From Halichoerus grypus (taxonomy: Eukaryota; Chordata; Mammalia; Carnivora; Phocidae), in contig NC_135715.1 of assembly GCF_964656455.1 (NCBI RefSeq), positions 75,777,414 to 75,841,413 on the forward strand: 64,000 nt of DNA, written 5' to 3'. Each line of letters starts with the position of its first letter. The first letter of the stretch is position 1. The notes under the pieces were generated by a model, which searched no databases, was not told the origin of the DNA, and saw only the letters and a list, made by a program, of their open reading frames with translations. Below, piece after piece: positions 25,185-36,455 of this stretch. The position numbers and the translations under genes are program-made.

Positions 25185-28100
25185 TCATATCAGTGAGGTC
25201 ATATGATACTTGTCTTTCTCTGTTTGACTTATTTTGCTCAGCATAACACCCTCCAGTTCCCTCCATGTCGTTGCAAATGGCAAGATCTCATTCCTTTTGA
25301 TGGCTGCATAATATTCCATTGTATATATATACCACCTCTTCTTTATCCATTCATCTGTCGATGGACATCTTGGCTCATTCCACAGTTTGGCTATTGTGGA
25401 CATCGCTGCTATAAACATCGGGCTGCACGTACCCCTTTGGATCCCTACATTTGTATCTTTGGGGTAAATACCCAGTAGTGCAATTGCTGGGTTGTAGGAT
25501 AGCTCTATTTTCAACTTTTTGAGGAACCTCCATACTGTTTTCCAGAGTGGTTGCACCAGCTTGCATTCCCACCAACAGTGTAGAAGGGTACCCCTTTCTC
25601 CGCATCCCTGCCAACATTTGTCGTTTCCTGACTTGTTGATTTTAGCCATTCTGACTGGTGTGAGGTGGTATCTCATTGAGGTTTTGATTTGGATTTCCCT
25701 GATGCCGAGCGATGTTTTCATGTGTCTGTTGGCCATTTGGATGTCTTCTTTGGAAAAATGTCTGTTCATGTCTTCTGCCCATTTCTTGATTGGATTCTTT
25801 GTTCTTTGGGTGTTGAGTTTGATAAGTTCTTTATAGATTTTGGATACTAGCCCTTTATCTGATATGTCATTTGCAAGTATCTTCTCCCATTCTGTCGGTT
25901 GTCTTTTGGTTTTGTTGACTGTTTCTTTTGCTGTGCAAAAGCTTTTTATCTTGATGAAGTCCCAATAGTTCATTTTTGCCCTTGCTTCCCTTGCCTTTGG
26001 CAATGTTTCTAGGAAGAAGTTGCTGTGGCTGAGGTCGAAGAGGTTGCTGCCTGTGTTCTCCTTTAGGATTTTGATGGACTCCTTTCTCACATTTAGTTCT
26101 TTCAATTATTTGGAGTCTCTTTTTGTGTGTGGTGTAAGGAAATGGTCCAGTTTCATTCTTCTGCATGTGGCTGTCCAATTTTCCCTACACCATTTGTTGA
26201 AGAGACTGTCTTTTTTCCATCGGACATTCTTTCCTGCTTTGTCAAAGATTAGTTGACCATAGAGTTGAGGGTCCATTTCTGGGCTCTCTATTCTGTTCCA
26301 TTGATCTATGTGTCTGTTTTTGTGCCAGTACCATACTGTCTTGATGATGACAGCTTTGTAATGGAGCTGGAAGTCCAGAAATGTGATGCCGCCAGCTTTG
26401 CTTTTCTTTTCAACATTCCTCTGGCTATTTGGAGTCTTTTCTGGTTCCATACAAATTTTAGGATTATTTGTTCCATTTCTTTGAAAAAAGTGGATGGTAT
26501 TTTGATGGGGATTGCATTGAATGTGTAGATTGCTCTAGGTAGCATTGACATCTTCACAATATTTGTTCTTCCAATCCATGAGCATGGAACGTTTTTCCAT
26601 TTCTTTGTGACTTCCTCAATGTCTTTCATGAGTATTTTATAGTTTTCTGAGTTCAGATTCTTTGCCTCTTTGGTTAGATTTATTCCTAGGTATCTTATGG
26701 TTTTGGGTGCAATTGTAAATGGGATCAACTCCTTAATTTCTCTTTCTTCTGTCTTGTTGTTCGTGTATAGGAATGCCACTGATTTCTGTGCATTGATTTT
26801 ATATCCTGCCACTTGACTGAATTCCTGTATGAGTTCTAGCAGTTTTGGGGTGGAGTCTTTTGGGTTTTCCACGTAAAGTATCATGCAAAGAGTGAGAGTT
26901 TGACTTCTTCTTTGCCGATTTGGATGCCTTTTATTTCTTTTTGTTGTCTGATTGCTGAGGCTAGGACTTCCAATACTATGTTGAATAGCAGTGGTGATAG
27001 TGGGCATCGCTGCCGCGTTCCTGACCTTAGGGGGAATGCTCTCAGTTTTTCCCCATTGAGAATGATATTTGCTGTAGGTTTTTCATAGATGACTTGTATG
27101 ATATTGAGGTATGTACCCTCTATCCCTATACTCTGAAGAGTTTTGATCAAGAAAGAATGCTGTACTTTGTCAAATGCTTTTTCTGCATCTATTGAGAGGA
27201 TCATATGATTCTTGTTCTCTCTTTTGTTAATGTATTGTATCACATTGATTGATTTGAGGATGTTGAACCAACCTTGCAGCCCAGGGAGAAATCCCACTTG
27301 GTCGTGTGAATAATCCTTTTAATGTACTGTTGGATGCTATTGGCTAGTATTTTGGTGAGAATTTTTGCATCCATGTTCATCAAGGATGTTGGTCTGTAAT
27401 TCTCCTTTTTGATGGGGTCTTTGTCTAGTTTGGGGATCAAGGTAATGGTGGCCTCATAAAACGAGTTTGGACATTTTCCTTCCATTTCTATTTTTTGGAA
27501 CAGTTTCAGAAGAATAGGGTATTAATTCTTCTTTAAATGTTTGGTAGAATTGCCCTGGGAAGCCATCTGGCCCTGGGTTCTTGTTTGTTGGAGATTTTTG
27601 ATGACTGCTTCAATTTCCTTAGTGGTTATAGGTCTTATCAGGTTTTCTATTTCTTCCTGGTTCAGTTTTGATAGTTGATACATCTCTAGGAATGCATCCA
27701 TTTCTTCCAGGTTATCTAATTTGCTGGCATAGAGTTGCTCATAATATGTTCTTATAATTGTTTGTATTTCTTTGGTGTTGGTTGTGATCTCTCCTCTTTT
27801 ACTCATGGTTTTGTTGATTTGAGTCATTTCTGTTTTCTTTTTGTTAAATCTGGCCAGATGTTTATCAGTCTTGTTAATTCTTTCAAAGAACCAGCTCCTA
27901 GTCTCGTTGATCTGTTCTACTGTTCTTTTGGTTTCTATTTCATTGATTTCTGCTCTGATCTTTATTATTTCTCTTCTCCTGCTGGGTTTAGGCTTTATTT
28001 GCTGTTTTTTTCTCTAGCTCCTTTAGGTGTAGGGTTAGGTTGTGTATTTGAGACCTTTCTTGATTCTTGAGAAAGGCTTGTATTGCTATATACTTTCCTC

Positions 28101-28983
28101 TTAGGACTGTCTTTGCTGAATCCCAAAGATTTGGAACAGTTGTGTTTTCATTCTCATTGGTTTCCATGAATTTTTTTAATTCTTCTTTAATTTCCTGGTT
28201 GACCCATTCATTCTTTAGTAGGATGCTCTTTAGCCTCCATGTATTTGAGTTCTTTCCAACTTTCCTCTTGTGATTGAGTTCTAGTTTCAAAGCATTGTGG
28301 TCTGAAAATAGGCAAGGAATGATCCCAATCATTTGGTACCAGGTGAGACCTGATTTGTGACCTAGGGTGTGATCTATTCTGGAGAATGTTCCATGGGCAC
28401 TAGAGAAGAATGTGTATTCTGTTGCTTTCGGATGGAACGTTCTGAATATGTCTGTGAAGTCCATTTGGTCCAGTGTGTCATTTAAAGTCTTTATTTCCTT
28501 GTTGATCTTTTGCTTAGATGATCTGTCCATTTCAGTGAGGGGGCTGTTAAAGTCCCCCACTATTATTGTATTGTTGTCAATGTGTTTCTTTGCTTTTGTT
28601 ATTAATTGCCTTTTATGATTGGCCGCTCCCTTGTTAGGGGCATAGATATTTACAATTGTTAGATCTTCTTGTTGGAGAGAACCTTTAAGTAGGATATAGT
28701 GACCTTCCTCAGCTCTTATTATAGTCTTTGGTTTAAAATCTAATTTGTCTGATATAAGGATTGCCACCCTAGCTTTCTTTTGGTGTCCATTAGCATGGTA
28801 AATCGTTTTCCACCCCCTCACTTTCAATCTGGGGGTGTCTTTGAGTCTAAAATGAGGCTCTTGCCAACAGCATATCGATGGGTCTTGTTTTTTAATCCAA
28901 TCTGATAGCCTGTGTCTTTTGACTGGGGCATTTAGCCCATTTACATTCAGGGTAACTATTGAATGATATGAATTTAGTGCCAT
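25185..28983 (-). pseudogene. Inner L1 ORF2 (endonuclease/reverse transcriptase), broken
   Basis: In intact L1s this about 1270-residue protein nicks target DNA and reverse-transcribes L1 RNA. The N-terminal 331 codons (28983-27988) are open and show the endonuclease motifs NVNGLN, WQEPH, GDFNSPL and SDHNAL. Further pieces in shifted frames cover the RT region (27827-26306) and the C-terminus (26105-25185, with the Cys-rich [18 protein letters not shown]). At 26880-26884 a 7-nt deletion relative to the outer copy removes the bases encoding the Asp pair of the FADD catalytic motif and shifts the frame. The copy is therefore RT-dead. Confidence 0.92.
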
Positions 28984-29064
28984 TGTATTGCCTGTAAGGT
29001 GACTGTTACTGTATATTGTCTGTGTTCCTTTCTGGTCTGTGTTACTTTTGGGCTCTCTCTTTGG

Positions 29065-29961
29065 TTAGAGGACCCCTTTCAAGATTTGTTGTAGGGCTGG
29101 TTTCGTGTTTGCAAATTCCTTTAGTTTTTGTTTGTCCTGGAAGCTTTTTATCTCTCCTTCTATTTTCAATGACAGCCTAGCTGGATATAGTATTCTTGGC
29201 TGCATATTTTTCTCATTTAGTGCTATGAATATATCATGCCAGTCCTTTCTGGCCTGCCAGGTCTCTGTGGATAGGTCTGTTGCCATTCTAATGTTTCAAC
29301 CATTGTAGGTTACAGATCTCTTCTCCTGAGCTGCTTTCAGGATTTTCTCTCTGTCTCTGAGACTCGTAAGTTTTACTATTAGATGTCGGGGTGTTGACCT
29401 ATTTTTATTGATTTTGAGAGGGGTTCTCTGTGCTTCCTGGATTTTGATGCCTGTTTCCTTCCCCAAATTAGGGAAGTTCTCTGCTATAATTTGCTCCAAT
29501 ATACCTTCTGCCCCTCTCTCTCTTTCTTCTTCTTCTGGGATCCCAATTATTCTAATGTTGTTTTGTCTTATGGTATCGCTTATCTCTCAAATTCTGCCCT
29601 CGTGATCCAGTAGTTGTTTATCTCTCTTTTTCTCAGCTTCTTTATTTTCCATCATTTGGTCTTCTATCTCACTGATTCTCTCTTCTGCCTCATTTATCCT
29701 AGCAGTTAGCACCCCCATTTCTGATTGCAGCTCATTAATAGCCTTTTTGATTTTGACTTGGTTAGATTTTAGTTCTTTTATTTCTCCAGAAAGGGTTTCT
29801 CTAATAACTTCCATGCTTTTTTCAAGCCGAGCTAGTATCTTTAAAATCATCATTCTTAACTCTAGATCCGACATCGTACTAATGTCTGTATTGAGTAGGT
29901 CCCTGGCAGTCGGTACTACCTCTTGTTCTTTTTGTTGAGGTGATTTTTTCCGTCTTGTCAT
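29065..29961 (-). pseudogene. Inner L1 ORF1 with two in-frame stops
   Basis: ORF1 encodes the RNA-binding chaperone that coats L1 RNA. The frame starts MTRRKKSPQQKEQE at 29961. It has a Leu-rich coiled coil (about residues 30-115), an RRM-like part (NIRIIGIPEEE) and a C-terminal domain (RHLIVKLTSLRDREKIL), ending KGVL at 29065; about 298 codons against about 338 in human L1. All three open pieces share one frame, broken only by TGA at 29587-29589 and 29296-29298. Both could be CGA-to-TGA changes at methylated CpG; this is inference. Confidence 0.92.
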
Positions 29962-31478
29962 TTTGTCCAGAGGAGAATAGATGAATGAGAGAACAAAATG
30001 CTAACAGGGTAACAATGTGCCCAGAAAATATACTGTAAACAAATCAGAAAAGACCTGAAACCGGGGGAAAAGAAAGGGAAAGAAAGAGAAAAGAGAAAGA
30101 TAAAAACAAAGAAAAACAGAACAAAACAAAAAAAGCAGAATATGATCAAATATGATCAGGCTGGTGCATAGATCAGTGCCACACACTAGATTTTGGGTGC
30201 ATTTTGGTCTGTTAGAAGAGAGTCCCTCCCAAAATTTCAAATAAGAAATACTTATATATGTACAAAAATAAAGGTTGATATGATGAAGGGATGGAATATG
30301 ACTGTAAAGAGGAAAATTATAAAAGATTTTATAAAAGGAATTGATAAGATAAGAAGTTGGTTTAAAAAAGAAAGAAGAGGATTAAAAAAATAAAAAAGGG
30401 AGAGAATGTGATCAGGCAGGAGACTAGAACAAAGCCATACAGTAGAGATTTAGTGTATATTTTGATCTGTTAGAAGAAACTGTATCTCAAAATTTTAAAG
30501 AGAGAACAACTTATATATACATGCCAAAAATAAGGGTAACTTCTATGAAGCGATAGAATATGACTCTAAAAATGAAAAATAAAAATGTTTTTTAAAAAAG
30601 GGGTAAGATGTTGGTTGAAAAAGGGAAAAAGAAAAATTAAAAAAAAAAGTTAAAAAAAAAATTAACTTTGAAAGAGTAAAGAATCATGGTAAAAAAGCCA
30701 CAGATTCTATGTGCAGTATTCCCCTAGCTCTGGAGTTCTGCTGTTCTCATTGATCGGTAAACTTGGTCTTGGCTGGCTGTTCTTGCTGATCTTCTGGGGG
30801 AGGGGCCTGTGGCCATGGTTCCCAAATGTCTTTGTCGGAGGTGAAATTGCCCCACCCTTGCCGGGTGCAGGCTAAGTAATCTGCTCGGGTTTGCTCTCGG
30901 GAGCTTTTGTTCCCTGCAAGCTTTCTGTACAGCTTTGGAGGACGAGAGTGAAAATGGCGGCATCCCAATCTCCGCCCAGAGGATCCAAGAACTCGGGGCC
31001 CCACTCCTCTGTTCGCCCTCAGAGAAAAGCAGTCAGTCACTCCTGTCTCTCTGGTCTCCGGCCACACTCCATGCTCACCCGGCCTGTGACCAAGTGTTTC
31101 TATCTCTGGCGCCCGACCCCGTGTGGAATCTCCAAACCCAGCAGATCCCTGCGGTGCGCTCCTGCACCTCTCCTCCCAGGGGAGGACGGGGAGTCTCCCT
31201 GGATCTGTTGCCTGTTGGGTCCCTGCTGGAGTAGTGGCCCGATTGTGCCATGGATCACAGTTTATGGCAACCCTGAGCTGAGAGCCCATGCCTCGTCTCT
31301 GTTTCTGCAGCTGGCTTCCCCGCTCCGATACCTGGGAGCTCTGCCTCACTCAGGCACCCCCGGTCTTTTTGTGACCCCAAGGGTCCTGAGACCACACTGT
31401 CCTGCGAGGGTTCCACCCCCCGCTTAGCCACTGGAGTGACGTCCCTCAGCAGAGCCAACTTCTAAAAGTTCCGATTTT

Positions 31479-31694
31479 GTGTTCTGCGGCTCTATCACTT
31501 GCCAGAAGCGGCCGATGGACGCCCCCTCCCCCGCCGTCTATCCTCCCGAATATCGCCTGGGATTCACTTCTCCGCACGTCCTACCTTCTAGAAAGTGGTC
31601 GCTTTTCTGTTCAGAGAGTTGTTGCTATTCTTTTCTTCGATCTCCTGTTGAGTTCATAGGTGTTCAGAATGGTTTGATCCTGCTGAATTCCTGA
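31479..31694 (+). other. Antisense open frame in inner L1 5' UTR (71 codons)
   Basis: The + strand frame MFCGSITCQKRPMDAP runs toward the L1 5' end and stops 52 nt from it. Its C-terminal part (PAVYPPE ... [15 protein letters not shown]) is homologous to that of the frame at 36456-36887 in the outer L1. The position recalls primate ORF0 but the sequences are not known to be related. Coding function is unproven. Confidence 0.4.
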
Positions 31695-31724
31695 GACCAG
31701 ACAAAATGCCGGTCTCCTATTACT

Positions 31725-31735
31725 CCGCCATCTTG
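31725..31735 (-). promoter_or_regulatory. YY1-type site at L1 5' end
   Basis: On the minus strand this reads CAAGATGGCGG, a match to the YY1 core (AAGATGGCGG). It lies 11-21 nt from the L1 5' end, the place where YY1 sets the start site in human L1. The outer L1 has the related AAGATGGTGG at 36902-36911. Confidence 0.8.
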
Positions 31736-33881
31736 CTCCGCCCCCTCATCTAGGATTTTGATGGATTCCTGTCTCACATTGAGGTCTTTCATCCATTTTG
31801 AGTTTATCTTTGTGCATGGTGTAAGAGAATGGTCAAGTTTCATTCTTCTATCTGTCCAATGTTCCCAGCACCATTTATTGAAGAGACGCTTTTTTCCATT
31901 GCATATTTTTTTCTGCTTTGTCGACGATTATTTGACCATAGAGTTGAGGGTCCATATCTGGGCTCTCTATTCTGTTCCATTGGTCTGTATGTCTGTTTTT
32001 GTGCCAGTACCATGCTATCTTGGTGATCACTGCTTTGTAATATAGCTTGAAATCAGACAACATGATGCCCCCAGTTTTGTTTTCCTTTTTCAATGTTTCC
32101 TTGGCAATTTGGGGTCTTTTCTGATTCCATACAAATTTTAGGATTATTTGTTCCAGCACTTTGAAAAATGCCATTGGCATTTTGATCGGGATGGCATTGA
32201 AGGTATAGATTGCTCTGGGTAGCATAGACATTTTAACAATGTTTATTCTTCTGATCCATGAGCATGGAATGTTTTTCCATCTTTTTGTGTCTTCTTCAAT
32301 TTCTTTCATGAGTGTTCTGTAGTTCCTAGAGTAGAGATCCTTTACCTCTCTGGTTAGGTTTATTCCGAGGTATCTTATGGTTTTTGGTGCTATTGTAAAT
32401 GGAATCGTTTCTCTAATTTCTCTTTTTACAGTTTCATTGTTAGTGTATAAGAAAGCAACTGATTTGTGTGCATTGATTTTGTATCCTGCCACATTACTGA
32501 ATTGCTGGATGAGTTCTAGTAATTTGGGGGTGGAGTCGTTTGGATTTTCCACATAAAATACCATGTCATCTGCGAAGAGAGAGAGTTTGACTTCTTCTTT
32601 GCCAATCTGAATGCCTTTTATTTCTTTTTGTTGTCTGATTGCTGTTGCTAGGACTTCTAGTACTATGTTGAACAATAGTGGCGAGAGTGGGCATCCTTGA
32701 CGTGTTCCTGATCTTAAGGGAAAGACTCTCAGCTTTTCCCCATTGAGGATGATATTCACTGTGGATTTTTCATAGATGGATTTTTATGACTTGAGGAATG
32801 TTCCCTCTATCCCTATACTCTGAAGAGTTTTAATCAGGAAAGGATGTTGTATTTTGTCAAATGCTTTTTCTGCATCAATTGAGAGGACCATATGGTTCTT
32901 CTCCCTCCTTTTATTAATGTGTTCTATCATATTGATTGATTTGCGAATGTTGAACCACCCTTGCATCCCGGGGATAAATCCCACTTGGTCGTGGTGGATG
33001 ATCCTTTTATTGTATTGTTGGATCCTATTAGCTAGGATTTTGTTGAGGATTTTGGAATCCATATTCATCAGGGATATCGGTCTGAAATTCTCCTTTTGAT
33101 GGGGTCTTTGCCTGGTTTGGGGATTAAGGTAATGCTGGCCTCATAGAATGAGTTTGGAAGTTTTCCTTCTGTTTCTATTTTTTGAAACAGCTTCAGTAGA
33201 ATAGGTATTATTTCTTCTTTGAATGTTTGGTAGAATTCCTCAGGGAATCCCTCAGGCCCTGGACTCTTGTTTTTTGGGAGGTTTTTTGATCACGGCTTCA
33301 ATCTCGTTACTGGTTATTGGCCTATTCAGGTTGTCAATTTCTTCCTGTTTCAGTCTTGGCAGTTTATAGGTTTCCAGGAAGGCATCCATTTCTTCCAGGC
33401 TGCTTAATTTATTGGCATATAATTGTTGATAATAATTTCTAATAATTGTTTCTATTTCCTTGGTGTTAGTCATGATTTCTTCCCTTTCATTCATAATTTT
33501 AATTTGGGTCCTTTCTCTTTTCTTTTGGATAAGTCTGGCCAGTGGTTTATCGATCTTATTAATTCTTTCAAAGAACCAGACTTCTAGTTTCATTGATCTT
33601 ATCTACTGCGTTTCTGGTTTCTAATTCATTGATCTCGGCTAATCTTAATTATTTCTCTTCTAATGCATGGCTTAAGCATCGTTTGTTGCTTTTTCTCTAG
33701 TTCTTTAAGGTGTAAAGTTAGTTGGTGAATTCGGGATTTTTCTCTTTTTTTGAGTGAGGCTTGGATGGCTATGTATTTCCCCCCTTAGGACCGCCTTTGT
33801 AGTATCCCATAGGTTTTGGAACAAAGTGTTTTCGTTCTCATTGGTTTCCATGAAGTGTTTTAAGTTCTTCTTTGATTTCCT

Positions 33882-34117
33882 GGCTGACCCAAACATTCTT
33901 TTTTTTTTTTAAAGATTTTATTTATTTATTTGACAGAGAGAGACACAGCGAGAGAGGGAACACAAGCAGGGGAGTGGGAGAGGGAGAAGCAGGCTTCCCT
34001 CCGAGCAGGGAGCCTGATGCGGGGCTCGATCCCAGGACGCTGGGATCACAACCTGAACCGAAGGCAGATGCTTAACGACTGAGCCACCCAGGCCCCCCGG
34101 CTGACCCAAACATTCTT
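33882..34117 (-). mobile_element. Young CanSINE inside outer L1 ORF2
   Basis: The body at 33901-34098 carries an A-tail on the left (T11) and the head GGGGGGCCTGGGTGGCTCAG on the right. It has an identical 19-bp target duplication GGCTGACCCAAACATTCTT at 33882-33900 and 34099-34117. The sequence is close to the other young copies. Confidence 0.96.
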
Positions 34118-34832
34118 GAGCAGAGTGGTCTTTAGCTTCCAAGTATTTGAATTTCTTCCAGATTTTTTCTTGTGATTGAGTTCCAGTTTAAAGCATTATG
34201 GTCTGAGAATATGCAGGGAATAATCTCAGTCTTTTGGTATTGGCTGAGACCTTATTTGTGACCCAGTATGTGGTCTATTCTGGAGAAAGTTCCATGTGTG
34301 CTCGAGAAGAATGAATATTCTGTTGTTTTAGGGTGGAATGTTCTGTTTATGTCTATGAGGTCCATCTGGTTCAGTGTGTCATTCAAAGCTCTTGTTTCTT
34401 TGTTGATTTTCTGCTTAGATGATCTGTCTATTGCTGAGAGTGGAGTATTGAGGTCTCCTACAATTAATGTATTATTATCAATATGACTACTTTGGTTAAC
34501 AGTTGGCTCATGTAGATGGCTGCTCCCATGTTGGGTGCATAGATATTTACAGTTGTTAGATCTTCTTGTTGGATAGACCCTTTAAGAATGATATAATGTC
34601 CTTCTCTGTCTCTAGCTACAGTCTTTAGCTTAAAATCTAATTTGTCTGATATAAGAATTGCTACCCCAGCTTTCTTTTGCGGCCCGTTGGCATGGAAGAT
34701 GGATCTCCATCCCTTCACTTTCAGTCTGGATGTATCTTTAGGTTCAAAATGAGTCTCTTGTAGACAGCATAGGGATGGGTCCTGTCTTTTTATCCACTCT
34801 GCAACCCTGTGCCTTTTTATGGGAGCATTTTA

Positions 34833-35033
34833 TGGTTGGAATAGGGTCCCCTACTCCTCCACCATCTTTTCCTCCCCTGACATGCATTTATTAATTTCAG
34901 TTGACTAAGAGCCAAACTAGATTTTTATTTGTTTTTATTTTTTAAGTTTTTATTCAAATTCCAGTTCATTAACATACAGTGTAATATTAGTTTCAGGTGT
35001 ACAATATAGTGATTCAGCACTTCCATACTACAT
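34833..35033 (-). repeat. 201-bp duplicate of the outer L1 5' end plus flank
   Basis: These bases match 36876-37076 at a constant offset of 2043 without indels. I see two substitutions (CAGTTGACT versus CAATTGACT, and CCAAACTAG versus CCAAGCTAG). The copied block joins the L1 5' terminus to host DNA lying outside the L1, including an old L1 3' end. It replaces about 16 bp of ORF2. The right junction shares CTACAT with its source, suggesting microhomology-driven template switching after the L1 had inserted. Confidence 0.93.
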
Positions 35034-35154
35034 TGAGAGTGATTATTGAAAGATATGAATTAATTGTCATCATGTTGCCTGTGAAGTCCTTGTTTCTATA
35101 GATTGTCCCTGTAAATTTCTGTTGTAGATCACTCTTGGGGTCTTTCTCCTTTTA

Positions 35155-36042
35155 TAGAACCCCCCTTAATATTTCTTGTAGGGCCAGCTTAGTGGTCACA
35201 TATTGTTTTGTTTCTGCCTGTCTTGGAAGCTCTGCATCTCTCCATCCATTCTAAATGAAAGCCTTGCCGGATAAAGTGTTCTTAGCTTCATGTTCTTCTC
35301 ATTTATTACCCTGAATATGTCTTGCCAGGCCTTTCTGGCTTGCCAGGTCTCTGTGGATAGGTCTGACGTTATTCTGATGTTCCTCCCTCTGTATGTAAGG
35401 ACTCTCTTCCCCCCTAACTGCCCTTAAGATGATTTCCTTGGTTCTAAGATTTGTGAGTTTTACTATTACATGCTGGGGCGTTGGCCTCTTTTCCTTGCTC
35501 TTGGGAGGAGTCCTCTCTGCCTCTAGGACACGAATGTTTGTTTCCTTTCCCAGATTAGGGAAGTTCTCAGCTACGATTTGCTCAAATATATCTTCTAGTC
35601 CTCTCTCTCTCTCTCCACCCCCTCAGGGATCCCAATAATTCTGTCATTGGAATGTTTCATGATGTCACTTATTTCTCTGATTCCGTTTTCATGGATTTTG
35701 AGTTGTTTCTCCCTGGCCACCTCTTTTTCCTTCTTTTCTATCAATTGGTCTTCTAGATCACTAATTCAGTCTTCTGCCTCACTTACTGTAGGTGTTAGAT
35801 TACCTAAATTAAATTGGATCTCATTAATAGCATTTTTAAGTTCTGCCAGTTCAGCTTTCATTTCTGCCCTTAGAGACTCTATGTTGCCATTAATCAATTT
35901 CTCCATTCTAGCTATTGTCTTCACAACTGCTACCCTGAATTCCATTTCTGACATTTTGGTTATATCTGTATCCATTTGTAAATCTGTGGCAGAAGTCAGT
36001 ATCTGAGTCTTTCCTATTTTGGGGCTTCCTCCTCCTAGTCAT
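35155..36042 (-). pseudogene. Outer L1 ORF1 remnant
   Basis: The start is probably at 36040-36042 (MTRRRKPQNRKDSD on the minus strand). A frameshift follows before 35975, where a 69-codon coiled-coil piece opens (MDTDITKMSEMEFRVAVVKT). The rest down to about 35155 is recognisable by alignment to the inner ORF1 but broken. It is non-functional. Confidence 0.8.
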
Positions 36043-36455
36043 TCTGTTGAGGAGTGGTTGAGGGAGTGTACAGAGTCCAAGTTATTGACAACAACCCAAG
36101 CAAGATGCACCTGTTTTATAGGGACCTTAGGGTTGTCGGCCTCTTGTTCTCCCAGCCTGTCTTCTGGGGGAGGGACCTGCCATGCTGTTACTCAGGCAAC
36201 CCTGTTTGGGCAGAGTTGCCCTGCCCATTGTGTGGTGGGGGGAATGGGCTCAGTGAAAACCGGTTTTGGGGGGCTTTTGTTCTCTGGTGGCTTTCCCTGG
36301 CGGCTTTCTGCATCTCTTCTGAGAGTCAGAGCAGAAGAGACAGTTTCCAACCCTCTGCCTCAGAACAGAGAGATCGCAGTCTGTTCTTCATTGAGTTCTC
36401 CAGGCCACACTATCTCTGTTTCTGTCTGTGCTGTTAAAAACTATAGTGTCTTGGG

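Larger units (their letters stand above)
29962..31745 (-). promoter_or_regulatory. Inner L1 5' UTR / internal promoter region
   Basis: About 1.78 kb, GC- and CpG-rich between about 30780 and 31600, with A-rich sequence near ORF1. In L1s this region is the internal pol II promoter and in primates also has antisense promoter activity. It holds long overlapping open frames on both strands (for example 30891-31427 on + and 30747-31349 on -), as GC-rich DNA often does. It is the only CpG-dense stretch of the window. Confidence 0.8.
24716..31759 (-). mobile_element. Inner full-length L1 inserted into the outer L1
   Basis: The element body is 24988-31745 (about 6.76 kb) plus the tail 24729-24987. 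It is flanked by copies of ATCTAGGATT (about 24719-24728 and 31747-31756), part of the split outer ORF2. Minus-strand order is 5' UTR (29962-31745, GC- and CpG-rich at 30780-31600), ORF1 (29961-29065), a short spacer, ORF2 (28983-25185) and 3' UTR. The 5' end is complete, starting GGGGGCGGAGCAAGATGGCG. ORF1 has two stops and ORF2 several frameshifts, so it cannot move on its own. Confidence 0.92.
31746..35070 (-). pseudogene. Outer L1 ORF2, N-terminal and RT part, broken
   Basis: The start codon is at 35068-35070 (MTINSYLSIITL). The reading is then cut at 35033 by the 201-bp templated insertion, exactly where the NVNGL endonuclease motif should be, and resumes at about 34832 with APIKRHRVAEW. 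Further pieces are an endonuclease part at 34718-34464, a part interrupted by the SINE at 33901-34098, and an RT part at 33068-31875 including an intact FADDMVFYV (FADD codons 32565-32576). Frameshifts separate the pieces. ORF2 continues at 24728 beyond the inner L1. Confidence 0.9.

Noticed and set aside
27988..28983. 331-codon frame as a host endonuclease gene
   Set aside because: It is the endonuclease domain of L1 ORF2, continuous with broken RT and C-terminal pieces of the same element.
30747..31427. 200-codon minus and 178-codon plus frames as host genes
   Set aside because: They lie within the GC-rich 5' UTR of the inner L1, where long chance frames are common; only the L1-internal antisense frames are kept as a low-confidence finding.
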